Below the pieces are notes generated by a model that worked only from the letters and a program-made list of their open reading frames with translations, was not told the origin of the DNA and searched no databases. The position numbers and the translations under genes were made by a program. From contig OY727097.1 of NCBI GenBank assembly GCA_963402885.1, positions 12,586,001 through 12,650,000 of the forward strand: a stretch of 64,000 nt of DNA. Direction: 5' to 3'. Positions 12,301 through 23,151 of this stretch are shown piece after piece. Every line of letters starts with the position of its first letter. The stretch's first letter is position 1. This DNA comes from Antedon bifida. Its lineage: Eukaryota; Echinodermata; Crinoidea; Comatulida; Antedonidae.

Positions 12301-15300
12301 CTGAATTAACAAATACATTATTGTTTTGTTAAACTAAAATATGTTTTAACATTATAGGCCTAAAAGAAAATTATTTTAGTTTTATAACAAAACAATAATT
12401 AATGCATTCGCTCAAATTCTTGACCGAAATTACTCTCTTTAAATACGAATAATCTCTCTTTTCAAGATTTTTTCCAGAATCAGCACGGTGGTTGATTTCT
12501 CAAAAAAGATATGATGAAGCAAAGAAGATAACTGAGAAGGCAGCAACTGTAAACAACGTTAATTTGCCAACAGATTTTCACTTTTCTGAACACACTGTAC
12601 GTATAAAAGTTATTACAAATAATATCAGGTATATGAAACGTTGTCGAATATTTCTTAATTTTAAAACAATGATTGTTTATAATATTGACTATTTCCAGTA
12701 ATAATAATATTTATTCACATACAAGATACAAAATGTTTTTTATTGTTTTTTCCTGATGGTAAAATAATTACAATTTATACAGAGGTTTTAACAACAAACG
12801 GATATTAAGAGGCATAGAGAAATTACAAACCACCCAGAGTTGAATACTGGAATTAATTTATAAACGGTGAAGATGTATAATGTATAATGTATCTTATTTC
12901 GTATCTTTTTAAAAGTCAACATACACACCTTTACCTTATTTTTTTGTTCTGATATTCCTTGATAGACAAACGATAAAAATATGAAGAAAAGAGATTGAAA
13001 AATGTATACACCTACACACGAAACAAGGGTATTTCATTAGTTATCAACAGCAAAAGAAATGTATGTTTCCTTAAATGAAAACGCACCTACCTATTTTGCG
13101 GAAAAAGATTCTTAGTTATACTAGGATATAATTATTATTTAATCGTAAGTTATAACATTTTTTCTATTCACTTACTTAACTTTTATATTTTCAGGGTAAA
13201 CCATCTTCACTCATGTCGTTTCTTGATTTATTTAGACCATGGCCAGTTTGTAAGCGAACATTTAATGTCATGTTATGCTGGTAAGTTATTTTTATAGTAT
13301 GTTTTACCTGATGTGCACGCCCTTTTTTTCATAGGAAACAATAAACGTCTACATAAGCAAACTTTACAACTTCTGAAAAATAAAGGTTTATAAAGTCTCC
13401 ACTTTCCTAAAGCTTATTCTACACTAGCATAATTTACTTAACAATTTGGAGATGTTTTTGTGCCTGCTGGACACTAGTTACTGGAGGCTTTTGACGACCT
13501 AACTTCTGCAAACTAAATAGTTTTCTTTAGTTTTGTCAAATTTTCCGCTAACAGACATTGGAAAACTTCCTTTGTTCAAAATCGAAATTGTCAAACTAAA
13601 GCTGTCTAATACTTTAGCATCTACCATTGTTTGGAGAAGTTTGTTTGCCTGCTGTTACTGGAGTCTGTCATTTTGCAGGCCTTCTTCAAACTTCTTCTAA
13701 TGATGGTTGTCAGCAGTTTTCCAAAATCAAGTTTGCAAACTAGAGTTTGCTAGAAGATAGACTAGGCTGATTATCAATAGCGTGTTAGTATTATGCAATA
13801 GTTACCGTACGTCAAAGGCGACAATATATTTCAATTTTATCAATACCGTGACTATTTTAATAATAATAATTTTCTTAAATTGTTATATATATTGTTTTTT
13901 TTTAAGGATTGCTGTTAATATCTCCTACTTTGGCCTCTCTCTGAGTACTTCTGATTTTGGCGTTAATCATTACATATCTTTTCTTGTATCTGGTGCTACT
14001 GAGATACCAGCCTATGCATTGAGTATTGTAGCTCTGGACTATTTTGGACGCAGACGATCTTTATCAGCAACATTGTTACTCGGTGGCGTTGCTTGTTTAC
14101 TGACTATTTTTATTCGTAAGTAAACAACAACACCAATAATGATAATAATAAAAGAATTTATAATGCCCACAGCTGCAGTACATACATGTATAAAACCATT
14201 TATGCTAAAGAATGAATAAAACAAGTTAAAATTCCATTAAGGTCTACGACAACTAGTGATACTAAGGTAATTAAACTGTTTGTTTAAAGGATTTGGTATT
14301 TGCTTCCATAGTCTAGGAAAGGAAACAAATACAGAATTAGCTTTCGAAAGTATTACCTTTCGAATTCCAACGTAAAAGCTTACTCGAACACCTTTCAGTA
14401 GTTTTAATATACTACTTTATTATAAGAATGAGGAAAGTAACATTTCAGCACACATTACAAAAAAAAAAAAAATTAAATTACACATTAAAATTAAAATTAA
14501 AATGTAATGTGTTTTGTTTTTACTTAAAAGTCCTAATAAAAGTCTATGTAATTTAAACAAGTCATCAATAGATAATAATTCTAGCACTTTCAATATATAC
14601 AAATAAGATGTGTCCCAGGAACCTTTCTAAACATCATTATCCTTGTTGCTTTCCTTTGTATACGTTTTATTCTATTAATTAACTTCTCAAATGGTGACCA
14701 CATTGAAGATCTTGTTGTACGCGGTAAACTTTCCCATAACATTCTCCAGCTGTCCAAAGTCTGATGGAACTCTAAGCAGTATAGTATCATCTGATGATCT
14801 AAGTGAGCGAGCTGTTTAATACGATACAAGATTCTACTCAAATAATAATTTTGAGCAATATTCTGTAGTGCTTTAAATGTGGTTATGAGTAATTCATACT
14901 TAATCCTGCGATGAACTGGTAGCCAATGAAGAAGATCTATGAATTAAAAGTTCGTCTTAATTATTGGTGATTCGTACTAGAATCACCTATTGATTTTTTA
15001 TGAATAAATATAGTAAGACATCACTGTGTTTTGTTTTTACCAATAATTGAATTTGTAATATATTTTTTATTTTGTTGAAAAGCAATGGGAATAGGATGAC
15101 TGACAGTAGCGATGGTAGGAAAGTTTGGAGTAACCGCTGCATTCGGTATTATATTTTTCTATACTGCAGAGCTCTATCCAACTAATATACGGTTAGAAAT
15201 ATTATTTTCTTCTATTTAGTGGTTATATCTAGTCTAGTTCAATTGAAAAAAAGTTAAATACTGTGTTAAACGAGCAACTGTTCTAATAATTGTAATTATA

Positions 15301-16125
15301 TATTCGACGTCATGAGGTGTAGACTTAAAGCACATCATCTTTTTACTCCCCTATTCAACTCATACAGAAGAAAACAATGATTCTCGCCATCATTTTTATT
15401 TTGGCATTGTTATAATCTAGTTCTTTTTTATTGTAATGTTGATATGTTCTTCTTTCCATAATGATGATGATGATGATGTAATGATATGATATAAATGTAT
15501 CTTTGTCAAACTAATATACTGCTTTATTCATTTGGCAATAGGTCAGTTGCTGTTGGTATTTGTTCAACATCTGGTCGGATTGGAGCCATCCTATCACCAT
15601 ATATCCTCCACCTGTCAAGGTATTGGGCGCCACTTGCAATGTTAACATTCAGTTTATTAGCCATTTCATCTGGAGTACTTGTTTTACTTTTACCCGAAAC
15701 TGCCAATAGAAAGTTACCAGATACAATGGATGAAGTCACACAACTTAGAATGTAAGGGTTTGTTTGCAAATGTTTCAAAATTTTCATTCAGAATGTACAA
15801 CTATACCGCAGTCATTGATGGGTTCAGTAAGATGTCTAATCTATCAGGGCACGTATGCCTATGTTACTGGAATACGATCACTTTTGAATATCATGGTCTG
15901 AACAAACATGTTAAAACGTAAAATAGCTATTTTAGTTTAAACTAACCAGCCGTACCTTGGGTGTATTTGTATAATTTCTTTCACTTCATTTTCTACACTT
16001 TTTAATGTCCATTATTATTAATTAATATTAACGTTTTATAATTTATTTTCAGATCTGTGACAAAATTATCGTCAGCAGAATTAGGAGAAAAAGAAGCTAT
16101 GACACAAACAACATTGATATCATGA
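6326..16125 (+). CDS. SLC22-family organic cation/anion transporter, 10 exons
   Basis: Exons: 6326-6736, 9724-9827, 10349-10503, 11888-12056, 12467-12596, 13195-13280, 13907-14115, 15083-15191, 15542-15751, 16053-16125. Phases agree throughout and give 552 codons with the stop, the usual SLC22 length. The protein is a 12-helix plasma-membrane major-facilitator carrier for small organic ions. Visible features: [17 protein letters not shown] start (chosen over an upstream in-frame ATG at 6242 because this is the family N-terminus), a large Cys-rich extracellular loop (about 40-135), DKFGRK between helices 2 and 3 (171-176), PESARW (283-288), DYFGRRRS in the second half, AELYPTNIR (450-458). Exon 8, read from the better acceptor, has TGA at 15097-15099 (codon 427), where Trp is expected. 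An alternative acceptor ending at 15106 is in phase and would skip it, dropping eight codons. A possible poly(A) signal is at 16788-16793. The substrate cannot be told from the sequence. Confidence 0.92.
7512..7533 (-). repeat. Terminus of a pogo/Tigger-like DNA element (fragment)
   Basis: On the minus strand this reads TACAGTTGAACCTCCGTGAG, nearly the same as the end at 63602-63623 (TACAGTTGAACTTCCGTGAG). The CAGTTGAAC start is like pogo/Tigger termini. It lies in SLC22 intron 1; no second end was located. Confidence 0.45.
8099..8375. repeat. Fold-back MITE with internal short repeats, SLC22 intron 1
   Basis: The ends GGTGGCCTGTAAGTGTCATT and the reverse complement of GTGACGCTTAAAGGCCACC match imperfectly. 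Inside, CCACGGCAACTTWAAAAA-type units recur six or more times in one direction on the left and as TTGCCGTGG/TTGCCGTGA in the other on the right. A stray piece of the same family (GGCCTGTAATTGCCGTGGCT) lies at about 9611-9630 in the same intron. Intron 1 (6737-9723) otherwise shows nothing coding. Confidence 0.65.
10482..10601 (+). repeat. 40-bp tandem triplication across an exon-intron border
   Basis: Three identical 40-bp units cover 10482-10521, 10522-10561 and 10562-10601. Each contains the end of SLC22 exon 3 and its donor (TTATAG|GTAGAG), so the 5' splice site exists three times, at 10504, 10544 and 10584. Only the first keeps the reading frame, because the frame runs into TAA after GRVF when read on into the second unit. 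Confidence 0.95.
11430..11537 (-). repeat. 5S rRNA-derived SINE head, old copy (SLC22 intron 3)
   Basis: Read on the minus strand this region follows 5S rRNA: GTAGGCATACGGC, then CGGTTCTCGTCAGGTCACC, AAGTTAAGCAACG, GGCACGGTTAG, and GGGAATATCGGGTGCTGTA. It is divergent from true 5S and flanked by non-rDNA, which fits a SINE3-type element. A better preserved copy is at 36775-37181. The remainder of intron 3 (10602-11887) holds nothing else recognisable. Confidence 0.75.
14500..14946 (-). repeat. LINE 3' ORF fragment in SLC22 intron 7
   Basis: On the minus strand from about 14936 the sequence encodes [20 protein letters not shown] and then FKALQNIA, the C-terminal signature of CR1/L2/Rex-type LINE ORF2. 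After a frame change it continues as [18 protein letters not shown], the following conserved block. A stop follows at VVTI. It is 5'-truncated and broken. Confidence 0.75.
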
Positions 16126-16440
16126 GAAAGGTTACACCGACGTACCATGATTGACTTCCGTAAAAACGTGAAAAAACAGCAGTTCCTAAAAAAAAATAAT
16201 CCAGTCTCCTGTGGCTTGCTCATAAAAGCAATTGGGGTGATAAGGTTTATTAAATATTCAACGCTCTTACACTGTGTTTTAATCAACATTATGATGTTAA
16301 TTTGTATCAGTACTTCTAGGTATTCTATAGAATATATCCCAAAAAATTAATGAAAATCCATATAATAGGTTTAATTTAAGCGCATTTCATTAACTTGTAA
16401 GTATTTCACATGATTTAAATTTAGACTTGTTTTTAGCGTT

Positions 16441-16528
16441 ATTTAATTTTCTAAAAAGGAGAATTGATGCCTATTCTAATGGAATAACATGAGAATAGAC
16501 AGCAATTCGCCTTTTTAGAAAATTAAAT
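16441..16528. repeat. Short fold-back MITE in the SLC22 3' UTR region
   Basis: ATTTAATTTTCTAAAAAGGA at 16441 pairs with its reverse complement at the right end (…CTTTTTAGAAAATTAAAT), with further pairing of AGAATTG and GCCTATTCT. It is 88 bp in all and would be transcribed as a hairpin if the 3' UTR reaches 16793. Confidence 0.75.
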
Positions 16529-16936
16529 TTCAAATTATTGGAAGAGATAATCAAATTAGCCAATTATTGCCTTGCTAATGATTTAATAATACACTGTATA
16601 ATGGTTATTGATGTACATACTGTATATTTTATTTTAATGTATGGATGATGTTGCATATGACACTTTGTATTAACAGAAAAAGCCATAACATCAAAATATG
16701 AAAAGAAACAAAACAAAACATCATTTTTTTTATGATATGTAACAGTGATATACTAATTCTAATTAAGTTATGATGTACTGAAATTGAAATAAAGTTTAGA
16801 GAGTGAATCTCACAAAAAGACAAACAACTACAGCCAGCAATTTGTTTTCTTCCAAAATACTTATAAGTAAGCTTTTAAAACTAATTTGAAGACATCATAA
16901 TTATTAAATATTGCGAGTTTGAACAATACCATCAAA

Positions 16937-17008
16937 GCCCCAGTGGTCTAATGGTTAGGACATCTGCATATCAAGCAGACGGTCCGAGTTCGAGTCTCGG
17001 TTGGGGCG
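16937..17008 (+). tRNA. tRNA-Glu-like cloverleaf with ATC (Asp) anticodon, probably a SINE head
   Basis: A full cloverleaf folds: acceptor GCCCCAG / TTGGGGC, D arm GTCT-AATGGTTA-GGAC, anticodon stem TCTGC/GCAGA with loop ATATCAA, T arm CCGAG-TTCGAGT-CTCGG, and discriminator G. The D arm and sequence are Glu-like. The anticodon by position is ATC (would read GAT), whereas the sister copy at 17582 has TTC (Glu). The sister copy shares about 110 bp beyond the tRNA part, and a third partial copy is at 45892-45950, so this is more likely a tRNA-derived SINE than a working gene. A T-run at 17011 could end Pol III transcription. Confidence 0.45.
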
Positions 17009-17130
17009 ACTTTTTCTCATTCTCACAGATTTCCTCATCTTTATCGTTTCAAATTAATTAATTAAATTTCATTATATCACCGGGCGGTTTAGAATTAATG
17101 TTCATTGCCTGATGAGTTTATATATATTAA
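16937..17130 (+). repeat. tRNA-derived SINE, copy 1
   Basis: The tRNA-like head is followed by CAGATTTCCTCATCTT and AAATTAATTAAATTTC, then TATATCAC. The same order occurs after the second head. The right end is not sharply defined. Confidence 0.6.
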
Positions 17131-17581
17131 ATAGCCTATATAAATGCGTGAACGTGATTGGTTGAGTACGATGATATTGACTGAGTAATTATCGTGTCCC
17201 TGTCATTAAACATATATAAAATCCAGCAAATTCTCGAGTACGATGATATTGACTGTGTAATTTTCGTGTGGCAACACTCGCGTTTGGCGATAAATAAGTT
17301 AACAAAAGTAATAAAAGTCATCTACTGGGACTTGAACTCGCGATGAATTGTCACTCCATCATACGAAACTTGCTTGAAGAAATTAATCAACTAAACTATT
17401 TAAACTATTCATACATAGCGCCCTCGCTTAGTTATTAGTCCTCCCTAGATGTGACCTGATAATAATATTATTATGTATGCTTATTGATGGAAATTATTCT
17501 GTTAATTTAAAAGGCCTAGGCCTAAGAGAATATTTTATTGCCAAGGAATCATTAATTAGTAATTATCTGTATATTATTCTT

Positions 17582-17740
17582 CAGTGGTCTATTGGTTAGG
17601 ACATCTGCATTTCAAGCAGAAGGTTCCGGGTTCGAATCTCGGTTGGGACAGATTTCCTCATCTTCAAATAAATTAATTAAATTTCAGTATATCACGGTAT
17701 AGTATTTATTCTGTGCCTGTGATGTTTATAATATATATAT
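17582..17740 (+). repeat. tRNA-derived SINE, copy 2 (TTC anticodon)
   Basis: CAGTGGTCTATTGGTTAGGA starts a head with anticodon stem TCTGC/GCAGA and loop ATTTCAA, so the anticodon is TTC (Glu). The acceptor 5' strand is incomplete. The body matches copy 1 from CAGATTTCCTCATCTT to TATATCAC. Between the two copies, 17009-17581, nothing coding is seen; a motif starting GAGTACGATGATATTGACTG is present twice (about 17164 and 17237). Confidence 0.65.
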
Positions 17741-18400
17741 ATATACTATATATCCCATACTGTACATGTTGACTTTATATTTGCAGTAGAATAAATTAAA
17801 TTTTATATTAGTTTGTAAAGTGAAAATGTTATTGAATTTATACTGTCATTTTTCGCCAAGGTAAGGTAAACTAGGCAGTCTTATTACTTAGGCTAGCCGA
17901 CCCATACACTTTGCTACATATTTTAATATAGGAGATGTAAAAAAACATTCCCTCGGGGTTATATTTCACCTCTAAAAAAGTAGGCAATATCTGTATAATA
18001 TAAAAATTTGCAGTAGAGCAGAATCAGTGTCGTGAAATAAACCTTTATTTTTAAAAGTAATGCTACAGGAATATTTTGTAGTATAAGATAGGAAATTCAT
18101 CAAAATTGACTATACATAATTATGTAAAATTGAGGCATTTTTCTTTTTAAAAAAAGTATATAAATATAAATCAAAAGAACAATCAATTTGACAAAATACC
18201 ATTTTATTAAAAAGTATTACCCAGTTAAATGTGTGTAAGTCATTGAATCAAAATCAGTAAAATTCCAATCTTATAACATTATGAAAAAGGTGTAGCATCA
18301 CATTATAATACTTTGCTTTTAGATTGTCAGTGTAAAAAAGTAAGTAAGAATCTGCATCATTGTACAGTATATTTATTATATTCCGTTATTTTTCATTTAG

Positions 18401-19126
18401 TTAGATAAACTTGAAGTTGCAAGATTGAAGGAATTCAATTTAAGTGCTGGTGTAATACAGATATGGTGGAGGAAAATCCTGGCAACCAAAAGTAAACAAG
18501 AGGTCAAGCAGGTATTGATTGTAATAGTGTTTTGCCAAATATCTTGCAGGCATCATGCTGTTACCAAACCAAGCCACAGAAGGCTATTTAAACATTAAAT
18601 TACATCTTAACTTTTAATTTATTAATTTTAACATTTTTAAAGTTAAACTAAATGTGTTTATGTACTGTAAGATGCTCAGTTACTGATTGATATGTTGTAG
18701 GTTTTAGAGGCTGAAAGGTGAGATAAGATGTAAAGAGACAATATGAGGCAGCACATGTCATACAGTATGCTATGATGCTGAGTCACTAATTATAATTGAT
18801 ATTTTGTAGGTTTTAGAGGCTGGCAGGTGAGAGAAGATGTAAAGAGACGACATGAGGCAGCACGTGTCATACAGTATGCTATGATGCATGAGGGGTTGAC
18901 TAATTATAATTGATGTGTTGTAGGGTTTAGAGGCTGGAAGGTGAGGGAAGATGTAAAGAGACGACACGAGGCAGCACGTGTCATACAGTATGCTATGAGG
19001 CATGAGGGGTTGACTAATTGGAAGGTGAGGGAAGATGTAAAGAGATGACATGAGGCAGCACGTGTCATACAATATGCTATGATTGGATATTCAATTCGTT
19101 TACATCAACGCAAGTTAGAGGAATAA
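18401..19126 (+). pseudogene. IQ-motif gene remnant with tandemly duplicated segment
   Basis: Exon 18401-18511 (acceptor TTTCATTTAG, donor GTATTG) encodes 37 residues including AGVIQIWWRKILATKSKQEV, an IQ calmodulin-binding motif of the kind ending several ciliary IQ proteins. Joined to the next acceptor at 18700 it would end in VLEAER and a stop. Downstream, about 110-bp units repeat about four times (18690-19082). In another frame they encode RREDVKRR-like and AARVIQYAM blocks, and the last copy ends VIQYAMIGYSIRLHQRKLEE, stop at 19124, again IQ-like. In this frame copy 1 has TGA where copies 2 and 3 have TGG, and copy 4 has TGA where the others have CGA. No upstream exons are found between here and the SLC22 gene. 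It is probably a decayed or partial gene; the exact family is unknown. Confidence 0.5.
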
Positions 19127-20735
19127 TTAAATGAATTGGATTCAGATGAAGTAGGCCTTTACTTAAAACTCTCAATTCTCAATCTACGCTGCACCAACAT
19201 ACTTTACCATGTGAAGTATGTTCCTTCATCCTCATGTACTTTAATGATGTTGAATTAACACATCATCATTGATAATGTATTGAGTTATAAAACTAAAAAT
19301 GTTGAATAGAGAATATTTAATTTACTGAGACTGAGAGATCAGTTAATTTTTAACTCATGAAATATTCTCACTATTCAAATCATAAACATTTAGTTTATGA
19401 TGTTTATACCAATCTAATACTTTTTTTTTCTTGATACAATTTAACATTTATTTTTACCAGTTTGCTGATTTGCTGAGCACCTGAATATAAAACGTGTTAC
19501 AGAAGAGAAGCCTGTAAATCAAGGAACCATCATTAACAAGTTTTGCAAGTTGCAACCACTCCTGCAGTTGACATAGCTTTTGGTATTGTGTTACTTGGTT
19601 TGTTGTATCATGGTCCAGTTAGGCTATAATGCAGTTCATGTCACGATTAAGTATGTTAATCCAGGAACTACCACCAGTATCAAGGTTGTGTCAAATGCCG
19701 CAAATTGTCTACTATATAAATGTTGAAAGAAAAATGAATATTGACACAATTTTTGACATGCGTGTACTGTCGTACCAATTTTTATTCACAATACAAACAA
19801 TAATACAGTTGTTGTACAATACAGCTTAAGATCCATTACACTGTAAGAATTCAGAGTCTTTGTGAAGCTCTTTAAGCTTTGATTTGGTTTTCACGCATGA
19901 GTAAACTTTATGAAAATGAAATTAGTATCCTAATATTAAATTTTATTATAAACAAATCATGTAAAACTAACAATGTAAAACTAACAATGTAAAACTAACA
20001 ATGTAATTTCAGTAAATAACAATAATTCTCAGGAATATGATAACATTTTGTGATTTTTATGTCCTATGCATTTAAGATCAAATGAAGAATTCAATGTTGT
20101 GTTGTTTTTCTATTAAATTCTTTTTGACCCTATTGTTCGCGTTGAGATTTTAAAAATGCAATACAAAAAAGTTAACAATACTGTATATCATTTATTAAAA
20201 TAGAATATGAAATATGTATTTATGTAGTAACTCTACTAATAAATGTATATTTTTTAAGTTTCAATCAACAGCATGCATACACCACAACATTGTACTTTAT
20301 CTTTACAAGACTTATCTTGTAAAGATAAGTTTACAATTTTAGTCAGGTCAATAATAAAAAAGATTGAAAAAAGGCTATACCAATGAAATATATTAAATTA
20401 TGAATGTTAAGTATTGCTAATAAATATACAGTGGGTTTACACATATTTCTCATGTGAAATTTTGGGTACGCCACTAACACTAGCCATAGCCACCAAAGCA
20501 CAAAAGACTCATCGTAGACATTAACAATATATATATAAAAACAATCCAGTTACAGAAAGTCCTACAACAGTCAATTACTTATTGCACAGTTCATCATAAT
20601 ATAACATATTTTTATAGCAATATGACAGGTTGTATGTAAATGAGGAAGTAATTATTAATGTCATTTTCATTCCTTAAACCATTTTAAGTAAGAACTGTTC
20701 CCCTCAGAATAATTAATGACAATATTTACAACAAA
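19127..20735. other. Non-coding spacer
   Basis: AT-rich with no convincing exon. It holds a short GTAAAACTAACAAT triplet repeat near 19960-20000 and a small inverted repeat (TTACAAGACTTATCTTGTAA) near 20305. Confidence 0.55.
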
Positions 20736-22588
20736 CAACAAATAATTTAGGATAATTCAGTCCCTCTAATTGAATTCAACAACAAATAATTTAGGATATT
20801 CAGTCCCTCTAATTTAATTCAACAACAAATAATTTAGGATAATTCAGTCCCTCTAATTGAATTCAACAACACATAATTTAGGATAATTCAGTCCCTCTAA
20901 TTGAATTCAACAACAAATAATTTAGGATAATTCAGTCCCTCCAATTGAATTCAACAACAAATAATTTAGGATAATTCAGTCCCTCTAATTGAATTCAACA
21001 ACAAATAATTTAGGATAATTCAGTCCCTCTAATTGAATTCAACAACAAATAATTTAGGATAATTCAGTCCCTCTAATTGAATTCAACAAATAATTTAGGA
21101 TAATTCAGTCCCTCTAATTGAATTCAACAACAAATAATTTAGGATAATTCAGTCCCTCTAATTGAATTCAACAACAAATAATTTAGGATAATTCAGTCCC
21201 TCTAATTGAATTCAACAACAAATAATTTAGGATAATTCAGTCCCTCTAATTGAATTCAACAACAAAATTTAGGATAATTCAGTCCCTCTAATTGAATTCA
21301 ACAACAAATAATTTAGCATAATTCAGTCCCTCTAATTGAATTCAACAACAATTAATTTAGGATAATTCAGTCCCTCTAATTGAATTCAACAACAAATAAT
21401 TTAGGATAATTCAGTCCCTCTAATTGAATTCAACAACAAATAATTTAGCATAATTCAGTCCCTCTAATTGAATTCAACAACAATTAATTTAGGATAATTC
21501 AGTCCCTCTAATTGAATTCAACAACAAATAATTTAGCATAATTCAGTCCCTCTAATTGAATTCAACAACAATTAATTTAGGATAATTCAGTCCCTCTAAT
21601 TGAATTCAACAACAAATAATTTAGCATAATTCAGTCCCTCTAATTGAATTCAACAACAATTAATTTAGGATAATTCAGTCCCTCTAATTGAATTCAACAA
21701 CAAATAATTTAGCATAATTCAGTCCCTCTAATTGAATTCAACAACAATTAATTTAGGATAATTCAGTCCCTCTAATTGAATTCAACAAAAAATAATTTAG
21801 GATAATTCAGTCCCTCTAATTGAATTCAGCAACAAATAATTTAGGATAATTCAGTCCCTCTAATTTAATTCAACAACAAATAATTTAGAATAATTCAGTC
21901 CCTCTAATTGAATTCAACAACAAATAATTTAGGATAATTCAGTCCCTCTAATTGAATTCAACAACAAATAATTTAGGATAATTCAGTCCCTCTAATTGAA
22001 TTCAACAACAAATAATTTAGGATAATTCAGTCCCTCTAATTGAATTCAGCAACAAATAATTTAGGATAATTCAGTCCCTCTAATTTAATTCAACAACAAA
22101 TAATTTAGGATAATTCAGTCCCTCTAATTGAATTCAACAACAAATAATTTAGGATAATTCAGTCCCTCTAATTGAATTCAACAACAAATAATTTAGGATA
22201 ATTCAGTCCCTCTAATTGAATTCAACAACAAATAATTTAGGATAATTCAGTCCCTCTAATTGAATTCAACAACAAATAATTTAGGATAATTCAGTTCCTC
22301 TAATTGAATTCAACAACAAATAATTTAGGATAATTCAGTCCGTCTAATTAAATTCAACAACAAATAATTTAGGATAATTCAGTCCCTCTAATTAAATTCA
22401 ACAACAAATAATTTAGGATAATTCAGTCCCTCTAATTGAATTCAACAACAAATAATTTAGGATAATTCAGTCCCTCTAATTGAATTCAACAACAAAATTT
22501 AGGATAATTCAGTACCTCTAATTGAATTCAACAACAAATAATTTAGGATAATTCAGTCCCTCTAATTGAATTCAACAACAAATAATTT
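20736..22588 (+). repeat. 44-bp satellite array, about 42 copies
   Basis: The unit contains AATTGAATTCAACAACAAAT followed by AATTTAGGATAATTCAGTCC and CTCT; the period measured between neighbours is 44 bp. Copies are almost identical. A few units are 4 bp shorter (for example near 21085, 21265 and 22495). Between about 21300 and 21770 two variants alternate (AAATAATTTAGCATAA and AATTAATTTAGGATAA), giving an 88-bp higher-order unit repeated about five times. There is no coding capacity. Confidence 0.97.
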
Positions 22589-22918
22589 CATGAAATGAAA
22601 ACGTGTTCCTTTGTTCCCACTGCACATTAATATAATACATTTGTTTTATAACAATTTGATATATTAACTAAATATACTACAGTATGGCACTGCAATTAAG
22701 TTTTATGAATTTATTTTTTTAAGAGAGAGATTGAGCAACCACACGCTTGAGAAGAGTCCAGGCTGTTGATTAATTTAGCAACCTGTAGTGGCCTGCTGTC
22801 TATTTGTTCAACTCCATGTCCAAAATTGGAATACTGCCTTTTTGAATGGCATCATTATATTTTGTTATGATTTAACCAGATACAAAAATACATACAAATA
22901 TAAAAATATTTTGTCATT

Positions 22919-22952
22919 CACGTACCTGACATCTCATGATGTCAGGTACGTG
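22919..22952. repeat. Perfect 15-bp-arm hairpin
   Basis: CACGTACCTGACATC, a 4-base loop TCAT, then GATGTCAGGTACGTG. It lies in the spacer just 3' of the ROCO gene. Nothing else is seen in 22589-23151 apart from candidate minus-strand poly(A) signals (TTTATT on plus, for example 23040-23045). Confidence 0.85.
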
Positions 22953-23151
22953 ACCTATGTTAAAGTACTTGTATTACTTTATTCTATTAAAACATAGTTT
23001 TATCTTGCACTTTTAAAAACATTATTTCAATAGGTCTTCTTTATTGTCCTTTATTAACTATCCTATTGTTCATACAAATTGTTTATTTGTTGAACTGAGT
23101 TGCAATATAACTGCAGTTCATATGGTCTATTGTAGGTTTTCAATAGACACT

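Noticed and set aside
18770-19072. 100-codon minus-strand ORF with DTCCLMSSLYIF repeats
   Set aside because: It is the reverse shadow of the tandem IQ-type units on the plus strand.
20736-22588. CRISPR-like array
   Set aside because: The whole 44-bp unit is repeated with no variable spacers, and the window is eukaryotic.
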